Of a stretch of DNA of 25,958 bases, positions 1 through 7,660 are shown one piece after another. The stretch lies in contig CAUHML010000040.1 of the NCBI GenBank assembly GCA_959606905.1, forward strand, positions 1-25,958, given 5' to 3'. The stretch comes from an uncultured Bacteroides sp. GTDB lineage: Bacteria > Bacteroidota > Bacteroidia > Bacteroidales > Bacteroidaceae. Numbering within the stretch: the first letter of the stretch is position 1; the number at the start of each line of letters is the position of its first letter. The notes beneath the pieces were generated by a model. It worked only from the letters and a program-made list of their open reading frames with translations, was not told the DNA's origin and searched no databases. The translations under genes were made by a program, and so were the position numbers.

Positions 1-1188
1 GATTTTCCGATATTGAGCCGTACGGTTTACGGTAAACCTTTGGTTTATTTCGACAACGGTGCGACAACGCAGAAACCCCGTCTGGTGGTTGATGCGTTGG
101 TGGATGAATATTATTCCGTTAATGCCAATGTGCATCGCGGTGTGCATTATCTTTCGCAACAAGCTACGGAATTGCATGAGGCTTCCCGTGAAACGGTGCG
201 TCAGTTTATCAACGCCCGTAGCACGAACGAAGTTGTCTTCACCCGCGGAACGACGGAAAGCATCAACCTGCTTGTTTCCAGTTTTGGCGACGAATTTATG
301 GAAGAGGGGGATGAAGTGATTCTTTCCGTAATGGAACATCACAGTAACATCGTTCCCTGGCAACTGTTGGCTGCCCGAAAGGGAATTGCCATCAAAGTGA
401 TTCCAATGAATGACAAAGGCGAACTCTTGCTGGATGAATACGAAAAACTATTTTCCGAACGAACGAAAATAGTCAGCGTGGTTCATGTTTCGAATGTGCT
501 GGGTACGGTGAATCCGGTGAAAGAAATGATTGCAACGGCTCATGCGCACGGCGTACCTTGCCTGATAGACGCTGCACAGTCTATCCCTCACATGAAAGTG
601 GACGTACAGGAGTTGGATGCTGATTTTCTGGTGTTCTCTGCCCATAAAATATACGGTCCGACAGGTGTCGGAGTGCTTTATGGAAAAGAAGAGTGGTTAG
701 ACCGCCTTCCGCCTTATCAGGGAGGAGGAGAGATGATTCAGCATGTCTCTTTTGAGAAGACCACTTTCAACGAACTTCCTTTCAAGTTTGAAGCCGGTAC
801 GCCCGACTATATCGGAACTACCGGACTGGCAAAAGCCCTTGATTACGTGAATGGACATGGACTTGAGCAGATAGCAGCCCATGAGCATGAACTGACAACT
901 TACGCTTTGCAACGGCTGAAAGAGATTCCCCAGATGCGTATATTCGGTGAAGCAGCCGAACGGGGAGCAGTCATCTCCTTCCTGGTAGGAGATATTCATC
1001 ATTTCGACCTCGGAACGTTGTTGGATCGTTTGGGTATTGCCGTGAGGACGGGACATCATTGTGCACAACCTCTCATGCAACGTCTTGGTATAGAAGGAAC
1101 TGTACGGGCTTCGTTTGCCATGTACAATACGAAATCGGAAATAGATACATTGGTGGCGGGAATTGAACGCGTCAGCAAGATGTTCTAA
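1..1188 (+). CDS. sufS: Cysteine desulfurase SufS (5'-partial)
   Basis: PLP-dependent class V aminotransferase-fold enzyme that takes sulfur from L-cysteine as a persulfide for Fe-S cluster assembly in the cytosol. The reading frame is open to base 1 (codons D-F-P-I-L-S-R), so the true start lies upstream and only about ten residues are missing; a start at the TTG at 13 would be artificial. The PLP lysine is in SAHKIYGPTG (codon 646-648). The active-site cysteine is in RTGHHCAQPLM (codon 1060-1062), the class II (SufS) form. 395 residues are visible against about 405 for the family. In Bacteroides sufS normally ends a suf operon (sufBCDS), whose earlier members would be off the left edge. A terminator follows directly. 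Confidence 0.96.
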   Translation, partial: DFPILSRTVYGKPLVYFDNGATTQKPRLVVDALVDEYYSVNANVHRGVHYLSQQATELHEASRETVRQFINARSTNEVVFTRGTTESINLLVSSFGDEFMEEGDEVILSVMEHHSNIVPWQLLAARKGIAIKVIPMNDKGELLLDEYEKLFSERTKIVSVVHVSNVLGTVNPVKEMIATAHAHGVPCLIDAAQSIPHMKVDVQELDADFLVFSAHKIYGPTGVGVLYGKEEWLDRLPPYQGGGEMIQHVSFEKTTFNELPFKFEAGTPDYIGTTGLAKALDYVNGHGLEQIAAHEHELTTYALQRLKEIPQMRIFGEAAERGAVISFLVGDIHHFDLGTLLDRLGIAVRTGHHCAQPLMQRLGIEGTVRASFAMYNTKSEIDTLVAGIERVSKMF

Positions 1189-1194
1189 CAATAT

Positions 1195-1230
1195 AAGCCG
1201 CTATTCCTGTGGGATGGCGGCTTTTTTTAT
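1195..1230 (+). terminator. Rho-independent terminator after sufS
   Basis: Perfect 7-bp stem AAGCCGC (1195-1201) / GCGGCTT (1217-1223) with a 15-nt loop that runs into a T-tract (1222-1228). It begins 7 nt after the sufS stop codon, so it should end the suf transcript. Confidence 0.85.
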
Positions 1231-1258
1231 TCTTTAACTAAAAAAAGATGCCTTCAAG

Positions 1259-1287
1259 TGCAGTGATTTGAGCTTTTGTGCGTCTAA
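1259..1287 (+). promoter_or_regulatory. Possible ECF-type promoter, distal copy
   Basis: TGCAGT (1259-1264), 16-nt spacer, then CGTCTAA (1281-1287). It resembles the second, better motif at 1407-1436 and the general ECF pattern of an AAC-type -35 element and a CGTC -10 element. The -35 match is imperfect. No sigma factor can be assigned from sequence alone. Confidence 0.25.
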
Positions 1288-1289
1288 TA

Positions 1290-1418
1290 GTAAAGAAACA
1301 AAATGTTCATTGAATATTAGGAGGGTCGTGAGACCATGCTCATATTATATAAATTCTCTCTCTTTAACATTAATCGCAGCTATATCGTAAGAAATTACGG
1401 TGTAGCTGCAACTTTTTT
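1290..1418 (+). ncRNA. Candidate small RNA or structured leader
   Basis: The stretch between the two promoter-like motifs carries a GNRA-capped hairpin, GGTC-GTGA-GACC (1324-1335), and ends in a strong terminator-like hairpin (1376-1409) followed by a T-run. That is the expected layout of a transcript of about 125 nt. An alternative is a 34-codon ORF from ATG 1336 to TAA 1440, preceded by AGGAGG at 1320-1325; its residues match nothing I recognise. The region could also simply be the long leader of the downstream gene. Confidence 0.25.
1376..1418 (+). terminator. Two-tier hairpin with T-tract (terminator or attenuator)
   Basis: Outer stem GCAGCTA (1376-1382) / TAGCTGC (1403-1409) and inner stem CGTAA (1386-1390) / TTACG (1395-1399), capped by GAAA, then AAC and a T6 run (1413-1418). 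Form and T-run fit an intrinsic terminator. It stands about 60 nt upstream of the next gene, so it may instead act as an attenuator. Its right arm overlaps the -35 part of the promoter-like motif at 1407. Confidence 0.5.
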
Positions 1419-1436
1419 AGGGGGACTTGCGTCTAA
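1407..1436 (+). promoter_or_regulatory. Candidate ECF-type promoter for the YbjQ-family gene
   Basis: TGCAAC (1407-1412), 17-nt spacer, CGTCTAA (1430-1436), about 45 nt before the start codon. This matches the ECF-sigma promoter pattern (AAC in the -35, CGTC in the -10) and does not look like the Bacteroides housekeeping TTTG / TAnnTTTG promoter. Which ECF sigma would use it is unknown. Confidence 0.4.
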
Positions 1437-1478
1437 CTAAATACGTATAACTTACAGATAACTAATAAAGAAAAAACT

Positions 1479-1805
1479 ATGCTGATGACAACCACTCCCA
1501 TCATTGAGGGAAAACGAATAGTGAAATATTATGGAATAGTTTCCGGAGAGACAATCATAGGTGCCAATGTATTCCGCGACTTGTTTGCAAGTATTCGGGA
1601 TATTGTGGGTGGTCGTTCCGGTTCTTATGAAGAAGTGCTGCGTATGGCAAAAGATACAGCATTGAAGGAAATGGAGGCACAAGCAGCTCAAATGGGAGCT
1701 AATGCCGTGATAGGTGTTGATTTGGATTATGAGACAGTTGGAGGTAGTGGCAGTATGCTGATGGTGACTGCTAACGGCACAGCCGTAAAGATTGAAGAGG
1801 ATTAA
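1479..1805 (+). CDS. YbjQ/UPF0145 family protein (DUF74)
   Basis: 108-residue cytoplasmic protein of the YbjQ/UPF0145 family, called 'heavy-metal-binding domain' in databases although the function is not established. Typical features are the N-terminal [20 protein letters not shown] segment, a central helix (residues about 45-70) with [17 protein letters not shown], and the C-terminal [16 protein letters not shown] stretch. Length is normal for the family (about 105 residues). No signal peptide or membrane segment is visible. The start is preceded by an A-rich stretch instead of a Shine-Dalgarno site, as is usual in Bacteroides; a second ATG at 1485 is possible. The gene stands alone behind a hairpin and an ECF-type promoter-like motif, which hints at stress-responsive expression (inference). 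Confidence 0.88.
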   Translation: MLMTTTPIIEGKRIVKYYGIVSGETIIGANVFRDLFASIRDIVGGRSGSYEEVLRMAKDTALKEMEAQAAQMGANAVIGVDLDYETVGGSGSMLMVTANGTAVKIEED

Positions 1806-1823
1806 TTGATTATTGTTTTTTTT

Positions 1824-1908
1824 ACTACAGAGAACACGGAAGACGCAGCGCATATACTTTGTTTAGTATCAATGGTATAAAACGCTGTGTCCTCCGTACT
1901 TCTGTGGT
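1824..1908. repeat. Imperfect inverted repeat between convergent genes
   Basis: Left arm 1824-1850 and right arm 1883-1908 are imperfect reverse complements over about 26 bases (cores CACGGAAGACGCAGCG and CGCTGTGTCCTCCGT). A smaller internal stem is ATACT (1854-1858) / AGTAT (1865-1869). It fills the gap between the convergent ybjQ-like and alpha-galactosidase genes, so it may work as a two-way terminator. Text of this type (ACAGAGAACACGGA) also recurs in Bacteroides intergenic regions as far as I remember, so it may be a dispersed element. Confidence 0.55.
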
Positions 1909-1913
1909 GAATA

Positions 1914-4103
1914 TTATTCGGCAGTCAGTTCAATCACACGGCTGAAAGCCTGATTGGTAGTGAAAGCATTGATTCCTACTTTCATCAGATAATCTCCTGA
2001 ATAAGTCTTCTCATTGGCAGCAAGATTCGATTTAGAATTCGGCATCAGGTTGATTTCTTTCACCTTATACATTTTCTTCGCATCCAGTCCCTGAAGTTTA
2101 ACCGGGAGCAGCTTCTCACCGAAACGTGGGTGGATATCGTAGGTATAAAGCACTGCTTTGTTCTTATTCGGTGCGGCGTACATGACAGACATGTGATTAC
2201 CATCGTATGGAGAAACCAGTCTGTACTGGTCACCATCCAGAATCACTTTCTTCAAACGTGTCCAGTTGGCAACTGCGTTTTGGCAAAAAGTCTGTTCGTC
2301 CGCATTCAGCTCTTTTAGTCCGAGGTCGAAGCCCAGTTTACACATACTTGCTACATCGGTACGGAATTTCACGCTTGTCTTCTTGTTCCAGCTGGTTACG
2401 TGTGCGTCCATTGCTTTTGCAGGGAAGATTTGTGAGAATCCCCATTGGATAAACAGGCGCTCTATCGGGTCTGTATTGTCGCTGCACCAGAATTCTGTGA
2501 AGTATTTCAATGCTTCGTAGTCGCAACGGGCGCCACCGCCGGAGCAAAGCATCATCGGTACGTTCGGATATTTGTCTTTGATACGTTCCAATACATTATA
2601 TATACCACGTACATGGTCGATATAAAGTTGTCCTTGTTTATTCTTCAAATAGGGAGAATAAATATTTGTGATGGGAGAGTTGCAGTCCCATTTAAAGAAA
2701 GCCACTTCCGGGTTCGCTGTCAGGATGTTATCCACTACGCTAAATACAAAATCCTGCACTTTCGGGTTGCTAAGATCGAGCACCAGTTGGTTACGGTAAT
2801 AGTATGTTTCGCGATTGGGCAGTGTGATAGCCCAGTCAGGATGCTTCTCGAACAATTCACTTTTGGGATTTATCATCTCCGGTTCGATCCAGATACCGAA
2901 TTTTACTCCGGCTTCTTTGGCCGATTTCACGAGTGCGGGAATACCGCCCGGCAGTTTGGATTTCATCACTTCCCAGTCACCCAGTCCGGCATTGTCGCTG
3001 TTGCGCGGATGCTTGTTGCCGAACCAGCCATCATCCAACAAGAACATGTCTACACCGAGATGTTTGGCTTCTTTCATCAGTTCGGCAAGCAGTTTCTCAT
3101 CGAATTTGAAGTACGTATTTTCCCAGTTGTTCAATAAAGTCATGCGGTCGCCTTGTCCGTCTTTCAGTTGGTAGTTGCGTGCCCATGCGTGGAGGTTGCG
3201 GCTGGCTTCGCCCGTACCGTTGTTGCTGAAAGTAAAGATGAATTCGGGAGTGGTAAATACTTCGTTCGGTTTTAGTTCATAATCAGATGCGTACGGGTTA
3301 ATGGCGGGGATGACACGGAGGTTGCCTACATTGTCCACTTCAAAGGTAAACTGGAAGTTGCCTGTCCATCCGATGGTCCCTAACATGGCACGTCCTTGTG
3401 TTTCCTGTGCCGGTTGTTCAAAACCAAGTTCGAAGAACGGGTGGGTATGCATGGCGGCACGGCTTCCCAGTTTGGTGTCGATCACCTTTTTGCCGAACAA
3501 TAGAGGTTGTGTGCTCATTTGTGCTTCTTTAGCCCAGTCGCTGCTGAATTCAGTCAGATAATACTCGTTTCCCGAGAAATAAAGCATGGTCGAAGCATAA
3601 CGCCAGATGGTGACAGGCTTCTTTTCAGCATGTTTGATTTCACTCCACGTCTTGATGACGTTTTCTTTCGGATAAGCGATGTAATGCAGTGTGACTTCCA
3701 CCGGGTACTGATCGTCTTTCAGCTGGATGACCGTCTCCGTGCCGCCTGCCACTGCTTTTTGTTCGGAAGATACATAACGGAGAATCGTGCTTGGGTTTCC
3801 ATCATTGTGCGTGATTGCTACAGCCGGTTCAAAATAATCCTCGGCACCGGAGCCCGGATATACTTCCCATCCACGGGTGGATACGCTGCCGTCACTGCCT
3901 CCTTTCACGTATGGAGAAAAGTTGTTGATGTCTTTCTCGTTCAGTAACTTATCGCCCAGATAAGCCTGATAAAGTCGTCCGTTGGGAGCTACTTGGAGAA
4001 TTAAGTCTGTGTTGTCCGTTGCGATGCGGATAACGTTCTTTTCCTGGGCGTCCACTTGCGCCAGGGTAAACAATGCCATAAGTAATACGAAAAGTTTCTT
4101 CAT
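1914..4103 (-). CDS. Secreted GH36 alpha-galactosidase
   Basis: 729 residues with an N-terminal signal peptide (MKKLFVLLMALFTLAQVDAQ, cleavage near residue 20) lacking a lipobox cysteine, so probably periplasmic. It is a clan GH-D retaining alpha-galactosidase removing terminal alpha-galactose from raffinose- or galactomannan-type sugars. The N-terminal beta-sandwich covers about 25-310 and the catalytic barrel about 325-640. Visible motifs are LLDDGWFG (355-362), WIEPEMINP (405-413), FFKWDCN with the likely nucleophile Asp473, and CSDNTDP with the likely acid/base Asp542. The C-terminal beta domain ends at 729. The gene lies 82 nt downstream, on the same strand, of a ruined TonB-dependent receptor gene, so it was probably the enzyme of a PUL that has since decayed. 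A TAnnTTTG box remains upstream. Length and motifs look intact. Confidence 0.95.
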   Translation of the reverse strand: MKKLFVLLMALFTLAQVDAQEKNVIRIATDNTDLILQVAPNGRLYQAYLGDKLLNEKDINNFSPYVKGGSDGSVSTRGWEVYPGSGAEDYFEPAVAITHNDGNPSTILRYVSSEQKAVAGGTETVIQLKDDQYPVEVTLHYIAYPKENVIKTWSEIKHAEKKPVTIWRYASTMLYFSGNEYYLTEFSSDWAKEAQMSTQPLLFGKKVIDTKLGSRAAMHTHPFFELGFEQPAQETQGRAMLGTIGWTGNFQFTFEVDNVGNLRVIPAINPYASDYELKPNEVFTTPEFIFTFSNNGTGEASRNLHAWARNYQLKDGQGDRMTLLNNWENTYFKFDEKLLAELMKEAKHLGVDMFLLDDGWFGNKHPRNSDNAGLGDWEVMKSKLPGGIPALVKSAKEAGVKFGIWIEPEMINPKSELFEKHPDWAITLPNRETYYYRNQLVLDLSNPKVQDFVFSVVDNILTANPEVAFFKWDCNSPITNIYSPYLKNKQGQLYIDHVRGIYNVLERIKDKYPNVPMMLCSGGGARCDYEALKYFTEFWCSDNTDPIERLFIQWGFSQIFPAKAMDAHVTSWNKKTSVKFRTDVASMCKLGFDLGLKELNADEQTFCQNAVANWTRLKKVILDGDQYRLVSPYDGNHMSVMYAAPNKNKAVLYTYDIHPRFGEKLLPVKLQGLDAKKMYKVKEINLMPNSKSNLAANEKTYSGDYLMKVGINAFTTNQAFSRVIELTAE

Positions 4104-4155
4104 GGTTTTTTAATAATTAATTAGGTATTAGTTAGTTCGTGGGCATATAATGCCA

Positions 4156-4163
4156 CAAAGATA
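4156..4163 (-). promoter_or_regulatory. Bacteroides -7 box upstream of alpha-galactosidase
   Basis: On the minus strand the sequence reads TATCTTTG, a perfect TAnnTTTG -7 element, 52 nt before the alpha-galactosidase ATG. No clear TTTG -33 element lies 19-21 nt further upstream. It would let the enzyme be expressed although the receptor gene behind it is broken. Confidence 0.5.
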
Positions 4164-4185
4164 ATTATAATTCGTTTGGTATGAA

Positions 4186-4557
4186 CTAGAATTTGATGCT
4201 TGCGCTAAATTCTACGGTGAATGGGCGTAAATAATTTCCACTCATATAATTTCCGGCGTACTGGGCAGCTTCTTCTTTCGTAATCAGTTCCGAACCGTTG
4301 ATGGTTCCGCTGGCTCCTTTCTGATTCAGGAAGTTGATGACTGTTGCACCTAGAGACAGGTGTTTGTTTACGTTCCAGTTGATTCCTCCGAACGTTTCCC
4401 AGCGGCCGTTGAAGTAGAGCGCTTCCTGAAGATTGGCGTACGTCTTGCCGAAATAGCGGAAACTAAGCTAGAGGCGTAAGTCTTTCGTGATGTTGTAGCT
4501 TGGGTCGAGTTCGACAAGTATCTGCGGGATCTCTTTTACGATCATTTCGTTGGCATT
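4186..4557 (-). pseudogene. TonB-dependent receptor, C-terminal remnant
   Basis: Reading the minus strand from about 4557 down to the TAG at 4186-4188 gives about 120 codons typical of the last strands of a Bacteroidetes TonB-dependent receptor. Examples are LVELDPSYNITKDLRL, YFGKTYANLQEALYFNGRWE, and the final LRPFTVEFSASIKF ending in the usual aromatic residue. An in-frame TAG at 4468-4470 sits between DLRL and LSFRYFG, where intact relatives have Trp (TGG to TAG). Everything N-terminal, including the plug and most of the barrel, is missing. The 5' break lies next to the AraC-type remnant on the opposite strand. It is non-functional, and once probably formed an operon with the alpha-galactosidase. 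Confidence 0.85.
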
Positions 4558-4750
4558 GACTGACCTTTCCTTACTCGATTTTATCTGTATCATCCGGCTA
4601 AAACATGCTGCGGAATTGTTGCAGGAGGGAGAATTGCGCACCAATGAAATTTGTGACAGGGTAGAATTTCAGTCACCTTCTTACTTCGCCAAAGTATTTC
4701 AGAAACAGTTTAAAGTTACTTCTACGGAGTTTGCCCAGCAGAATAAGTAG
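4553..4750 (+). pseudogene. AraC-type regulator, C-terminal HTH remnant
   Basis: About 65 codons matching the end of an AraC-family DNA-binding domain, as found in hybrid two-component or AraC regulators of PULs: IRLKHAAELLQEG (helices of the first HTH), ICDRVEFQSPSYFAKVFQ (second HTH signature) and FKVTSTEFAQQNK at the end. The signature Gly of 'VGF' is Glu here (VEFQSPSY), a sign of relaxed selection. There is no credible start codon and no sensor or N-terminal domain. Its broken 5' end abuts the broken 5' end of the TonB-receptor remnant on the other strand, so one deletion probably removed the front halves of two divergent genes and the promoter region between them. Confidence 0.8.
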
Positions 4751-4918
4751 AGAATGGCATATAGTTAGTTGTTATTGACTATTATTCGTTATCTCTTTGT
4801 TTGAATTTGAACTGAAATTAGTTCATTTCTATACGGAAATAACCCCAAATACTATTGCTGGCAATAACTCGTCAGTATGCAGCTTTTATTTCTTTCTCTT
4901 GCTTATATTATTTTTTCA

Positions 4919-5016
4919 ATTGCCTAAGGAGTTTTCGTTTGACTATAGTTGAACGAACGCTTGACATATGTTGAACTATCGCTTGACTATAGTCAAACGA
5001 AAATTTGTTAGGCAAT
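4919..5016. repeat. 98-bp compound palindrome with three 22-bp-spaced units
   Basis: The outer arms ATTGCCTAA (4919-4927) and TTAGGCAAT (5008-5016) are perfect reverse complements. Inside are the paired arms TTTTCGTTTGACTATAGT and ACTATAGTCAAACGAAAA. The core consists of three palindromic 17-mers at an exact 22-bp period: TTTGACTATAGTTGAAC (4938-4954), CTTGACATATGTTGAAC (4960-4976) and CTTGACTATAGTCAAAC (4982-4998). Many of the mismatches between arms still allow G-U pairs in RNA. It could be an operator array, a mobile palindromic (REP/MITE-like) element or a transcription end signal. Confidence 0.85.
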
Positions 5017-5132
5017 GAAATAACTATTAATAGGTAAACGCTTGCTTAAAAATAACTAATAAAATCATTAGTGGCAATTGGTTCCAAACCAGGCAGTTTC
5101 TGGTTAAATGGGAATTTAATTCAGACAGAAGA

Positions 5133-5219
5133 ACATAAGAACAAAAAATAGAATAGCAGTTCAATAAGCAACAGAAATAATTTTCAAAGCGCAGCCTTTA
5201 TGTTCTTTTGTTCTTATGT
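5133..5219. repeat. Spaced 14-bp inverted repeat upstream of hppA
   Basis: ACATAAGAACAAAA (5133-5146) recurs as its exact reverse complement at about 5206-5219, with about 59 bp between. The arms are AT-rich, so RNA pairing would be weak. Function unknown. Confidence 0.55.
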
Positions 5220-5304
5220 CTAAAAATAACTACCATCTGCTCATTTGTCCAAAGAGACGTATAAAAAATAGAATGATTCAACTCTGTAAATTCTTTCTTT
5301 TTTA

Positions 5305-5335
5305 CTTGCTTATTTCGATTGATTTCCATACTTTT
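5305..5335 (+). promoter_or_regulatory. Candidate promoter for hppA
   Basis: CTTG (5305-5308), 20-nt spacer, TACTTTT (5329-5335). This is close to the Bacteroides TTTG-N19-21-TAnnTTTG promoter and lies 30 nt before the ATG chosen for hppA. Both boxes deviate by one base. Confidence 0.35.
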
Positions 5336-5365
5336 AGCCTCCGTAATCCTTTAAAAATTGACCCT

Positions 5366-7570
5366 ATGGACAACATTCTTTTCTGGCTCGTTCCAGTCGC
5401 TTCCGTGTTAGCCCTCTGTTTTGCTTATTACTTTCATAAGCAAATGATGAAAGAGAGTGAAGGTACATCCCAAATGATAAAAATAGCTGCTGCTGTGCGC
5501 AAAGGAGCTATGTCTTATCTAAAACAACAATACAAAATAGTAGGTTGGGTATTCTTGGGGCTGGTTATTTTGTTTTCAATTATGGCTTATGGCTTTCATG
5601 TACAGAATGCCTGGGTTCCCATTGCTTTCCTTACAGGTGGATTCTTCTCCGGACTTTCCGGGTTTCTGGGAATGAAGACGGCGACATACGCGTCCGCTCG
5701 TACCGCTAATGCTGCCCGTACTTCTCTGAATGCAGGGTTAAGAATTGCTTTCCGAAGTGGTGCCGTAATGGGACTGGTAGTCGTTGGCCTGGGACTGCTC
5801 GATATTTCTTTTTGGTATCTGTTGCTGAATGCAGTGATTCCTGCTGATGCACTGACACCTACTCATAAACTCTGTGTAATCACTACCACCATGCTGACAT
5901 TTGGTATGGGAGCTTCTACCCAGGCGCTCTTTGCCCGTGTAGGCGGTGGTATCTATACAAAGGCAGCCGATGTCGGAGCCGACTTGGTAGGCAAAGTAGA
6001 AGCCGGAATCCCGGAAGATGACCCTCGTAATCCTGCCACTATTGCCGATAATGTGGGCGATAATGTAGGCGACGTGGCCGGTATGGGAGCCGATTTATAC
6101 GAATCTTACTGTGGCTCGATTCTGGCAACAGCCGCTCTGGGTGCTGCTGCTTTTATCCATTCGGCAGATACAGTGATGCAATTCAAGGCAGTGATCGCCC
6201 CGATGCTGATCGCGGCTGTTGGTATTATCCTTTCTATTATAGGTATATTTGCTGTCCGTACCAAGGAGAATGCGACTATGAAGGACCTGCTCGGTTCGTT
6301 GGCTTTCGGCACGAATCTTAGTTCCGTATTAATTGTTGCTGCTACATTCCTTATTCTGTGGCTTCTGCAACTTGATAACTGGATTTGGATTTCTTGTGCC
6401 GTAGTAGTCGGACTGGTAGTAGGTATTATCATCGGACGTTCTACGGAATATTATACTTCCCAATCCTATCGCCCTACCCAGAAACTAAGTGAAAGCGGTA
6501 AGACCGGACCCGCCACCGTAATTATCTCCGGTATCGGTTTAGGTATGCTTTCTACGGCTATTCCGGTAATTGCAGTCGTAATTGGTATCATTGCTTCCTA
6601 TTTGTTGGCTTCCGCCGGCGATTTTGCCAATGTCGGTATGGGACTGTATGGAATCGGTATTGCGGCTGTCGGCATGCTTTCTACTTTAGGTATCACTCTG
6701 GCAACGGATGCTTACGGCCCGATTGCGGATAATGCAGGAGGTAACGCAGAAATGTCCGGCTTGGGTGCCGAAGTCCGCAAACGTACCGATGCGCTCGATT
6801 CATTGGGGAATACGACTGCTGCCACCGGAAAAGGTTTTGCAATCGGTTCTGCTGCATTGACAGGGTTGGCTTTGCTGGCTTCTTATATTGAAGAAATCCG
6901 AATCGGCCTTACACGGCTTGGTAATGTAGATTTGACCTTTGCGGATGGTAGTTCCATCAGTGTGGCGAATGCTACTTTTATCGACTTTATGGATTATTAT
7001 GAAGTACATCTGATGAATCCGAAAGTTCTTTCGGGTATGTTCCTCGGTTCCATGATGGCTTTCCTGTTCTGTGGATTGACAATGAATGCCGTAGGACGTG
7101 CAGCAGGGCACATGGTAGATGAAGTACGTCGCCAATTCCGTGAAATAAAGGGTATTTTGACAGGAGAAGCGGAGCCGGATTACGAACGTTGTGTTGCAAT
7201 ATCAACAAAAGGTGCGCAACGTGAAATGGTTGTGCCTTCCTTAATCGCTATTATTGCCCCTATCCTTACAGGTCTTATTTTCGGTGTTCCCGGTGTGCTC
7301 GGTTTGCTGATTGGTGGCTTGAGTAGTGGTTTCGTACTGGCTATCTTCATGGCTAATGCCGGCGGTGCATGGGATAATGCAAAGAAATATGTAGAAGAAG
7401 GAAACTTTGGAGGAAAAGGCGGTGAAGTTCATAAAGCAACCGTAGTAGGAGATACCGTGGGCGATCCGTTTAAAGATACATCCGGGCCGAGCTTGAATAT
7501 CTTAATAAAGCTAATGAGCATGGTAGCCATTGTAATGGCAGGACTTACTGTTGCCTGGAGTTTATTCTAA
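5366..7570 (+). CDS. hppA: Membrane-bound pyrophosphatase, probable Na+/H+ pump
   Basis: Inner-membrane ion pump driven by pyrophosphate hydrolysis, 734 residues and about 16 membrane helices. The start is the ATG at 5366: an in-frame ATG 150 bp upstream would add a non-family leader. With this numbering Thr90, Phe94, Asp146 and Met176 are present, the four residues I recall as the signature of the Bacteroides vulgatus Na+,H+-pumping type, so the count also supports the start. Substrate motifs are [20 protein letters not shown] (about 202-221), [31 protein letters not shown] and [15 protein letters not shown] near the C-terminus. [10 protein letters not shown], with Ala where potassium-independent enzymes have Lys, marks the K+-dependent subfamily. 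It is a single gene with its own terminator. Function is secure; the dual ion specificity is inferred. Confidence 0.96.
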   Translation: MDNILFWLVPVASVLALCFAYYFHKQMMKESEGTSQMIKIAAAVRKGAMSYLKQQYKIVGWVFLGLVILFSIMAYGFHVQNAWVPIAFLTGGFFSGLSGFLGMKTATYASARTANAARTSLNAGLRIAFRSGAVMGLVVVGLGLLDISFWYLLLNAVIPADALTPTHKLCVITTTMLTFGMGASTQALFARVGGGIYTKAADVGADLVGKVEAGIPEDDPRNPATIADNVGDNVGDVAGMGADLYESYCGSILATAALGAAAFIHSADTVMQFKAVIAPMLIAAVGIILSIIGIFAVRTKENATMKDLLGSLAFGTNLSSVLIVAATFLILWLLQLDNWIWISCAVVVGLVVGIIIGRSTEYYTSQSYRPTQKLSESGKTGPATVIISGIGLGMLSTAIPVIAVVIGIIASYLLASAGDFANVGMGLYGIGIAAVGMLSTLGITLATDAYGPIADNAGGNAEMSGLGAEVRKRTDALDSLGNTTAATGKGFAIGSAALTGLALLASYIEEIRIGLTRLGNVDLTFADGSSISVANATFIDFMDYYEVHLMNPKVLSGMFLGSMMAFLFCGLTMNAVGRAAGHMVDEVRRQFREIKGILTGEAEPDYERCVAISTKGAQREMVVPSLIAIIAPILTGLIFGVPGVLGLLIGGLSSGFVLAIFMANAGGAWDNAKKYVEEGNFGGKGGEVHKATVVGDTVGDPFKDTSGPSLNILIKLMSMVAIVMAGLTVAWSLF

Positions 7571-7591
7571 AAAAAGCAGGAAAGAAGTAAG

Positions 7592-7621
7592 AAAAAGGAG
7601 GCAAAACAAGTCTCCTTTTTT
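7592..7621 (+). terminator. Rho-independent terminator after hppA
   Basis: AAAAAGGAG (7592-7600) and CTCCTTTTT (7612-7620) form a 9-bp stem with an 11-nt loop ending in T6. It lies 21 nt after the hppA stop. Confidence 0.8.
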
Positions 7622-7630
7622 AATTTGAAT

Positions 7631-7638
7631 TACCTTTG
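7631..7638 (+). promoter_or_regulatory. -7 box of the rnhB promoter
   Basis: TACCTTTG is a perfect TAnnTTTG element just after the hppA terminator and 22 nt before the rnhB ATG. It falls inside the longer open frame that begins at the TTG at 7625, which argues that translation starts at the later ATG. No clear -33 box was found. Confidence 0.6.
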
Positions 7639-7660
7639 TGTCAAAATAGAAGCGATAAAT

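Larger units (their letters stand above)
4751..5365. other. Gene-free 615-bp spacer with several inverted repeats
   Basis: No credible coding region. It holds the 98-bp compound palindrome at 4919-5016, the small hairpin ACTAAT / ATTAGT (5055-5060 / 5067-5072), a second small hairpin AACCAG / CTGGTT (5087-5092 / 5100-5105), a spaced 14-bp inverted repeat (5133-5219), and a candidate hppA promoter (5305-5335). An in-frame upward extension of hppA to an ATG at 5216 is not used; see the hppA entry. Confidence 0.7.

Noticed and set aside
2445..3137. 230-codon open frame on the plus strand
   Set aside because: It is antisense to the GH36 catalytic domain and has no domain-like features.
5216..5365. 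Upstream in-frame extension of hppA by 50 residues
   Set aside because: The extra residues are not family-like and the added stretch contains the best promoter-like boxes. Numbering from the ATG at 5366 places the signature residues where expected.
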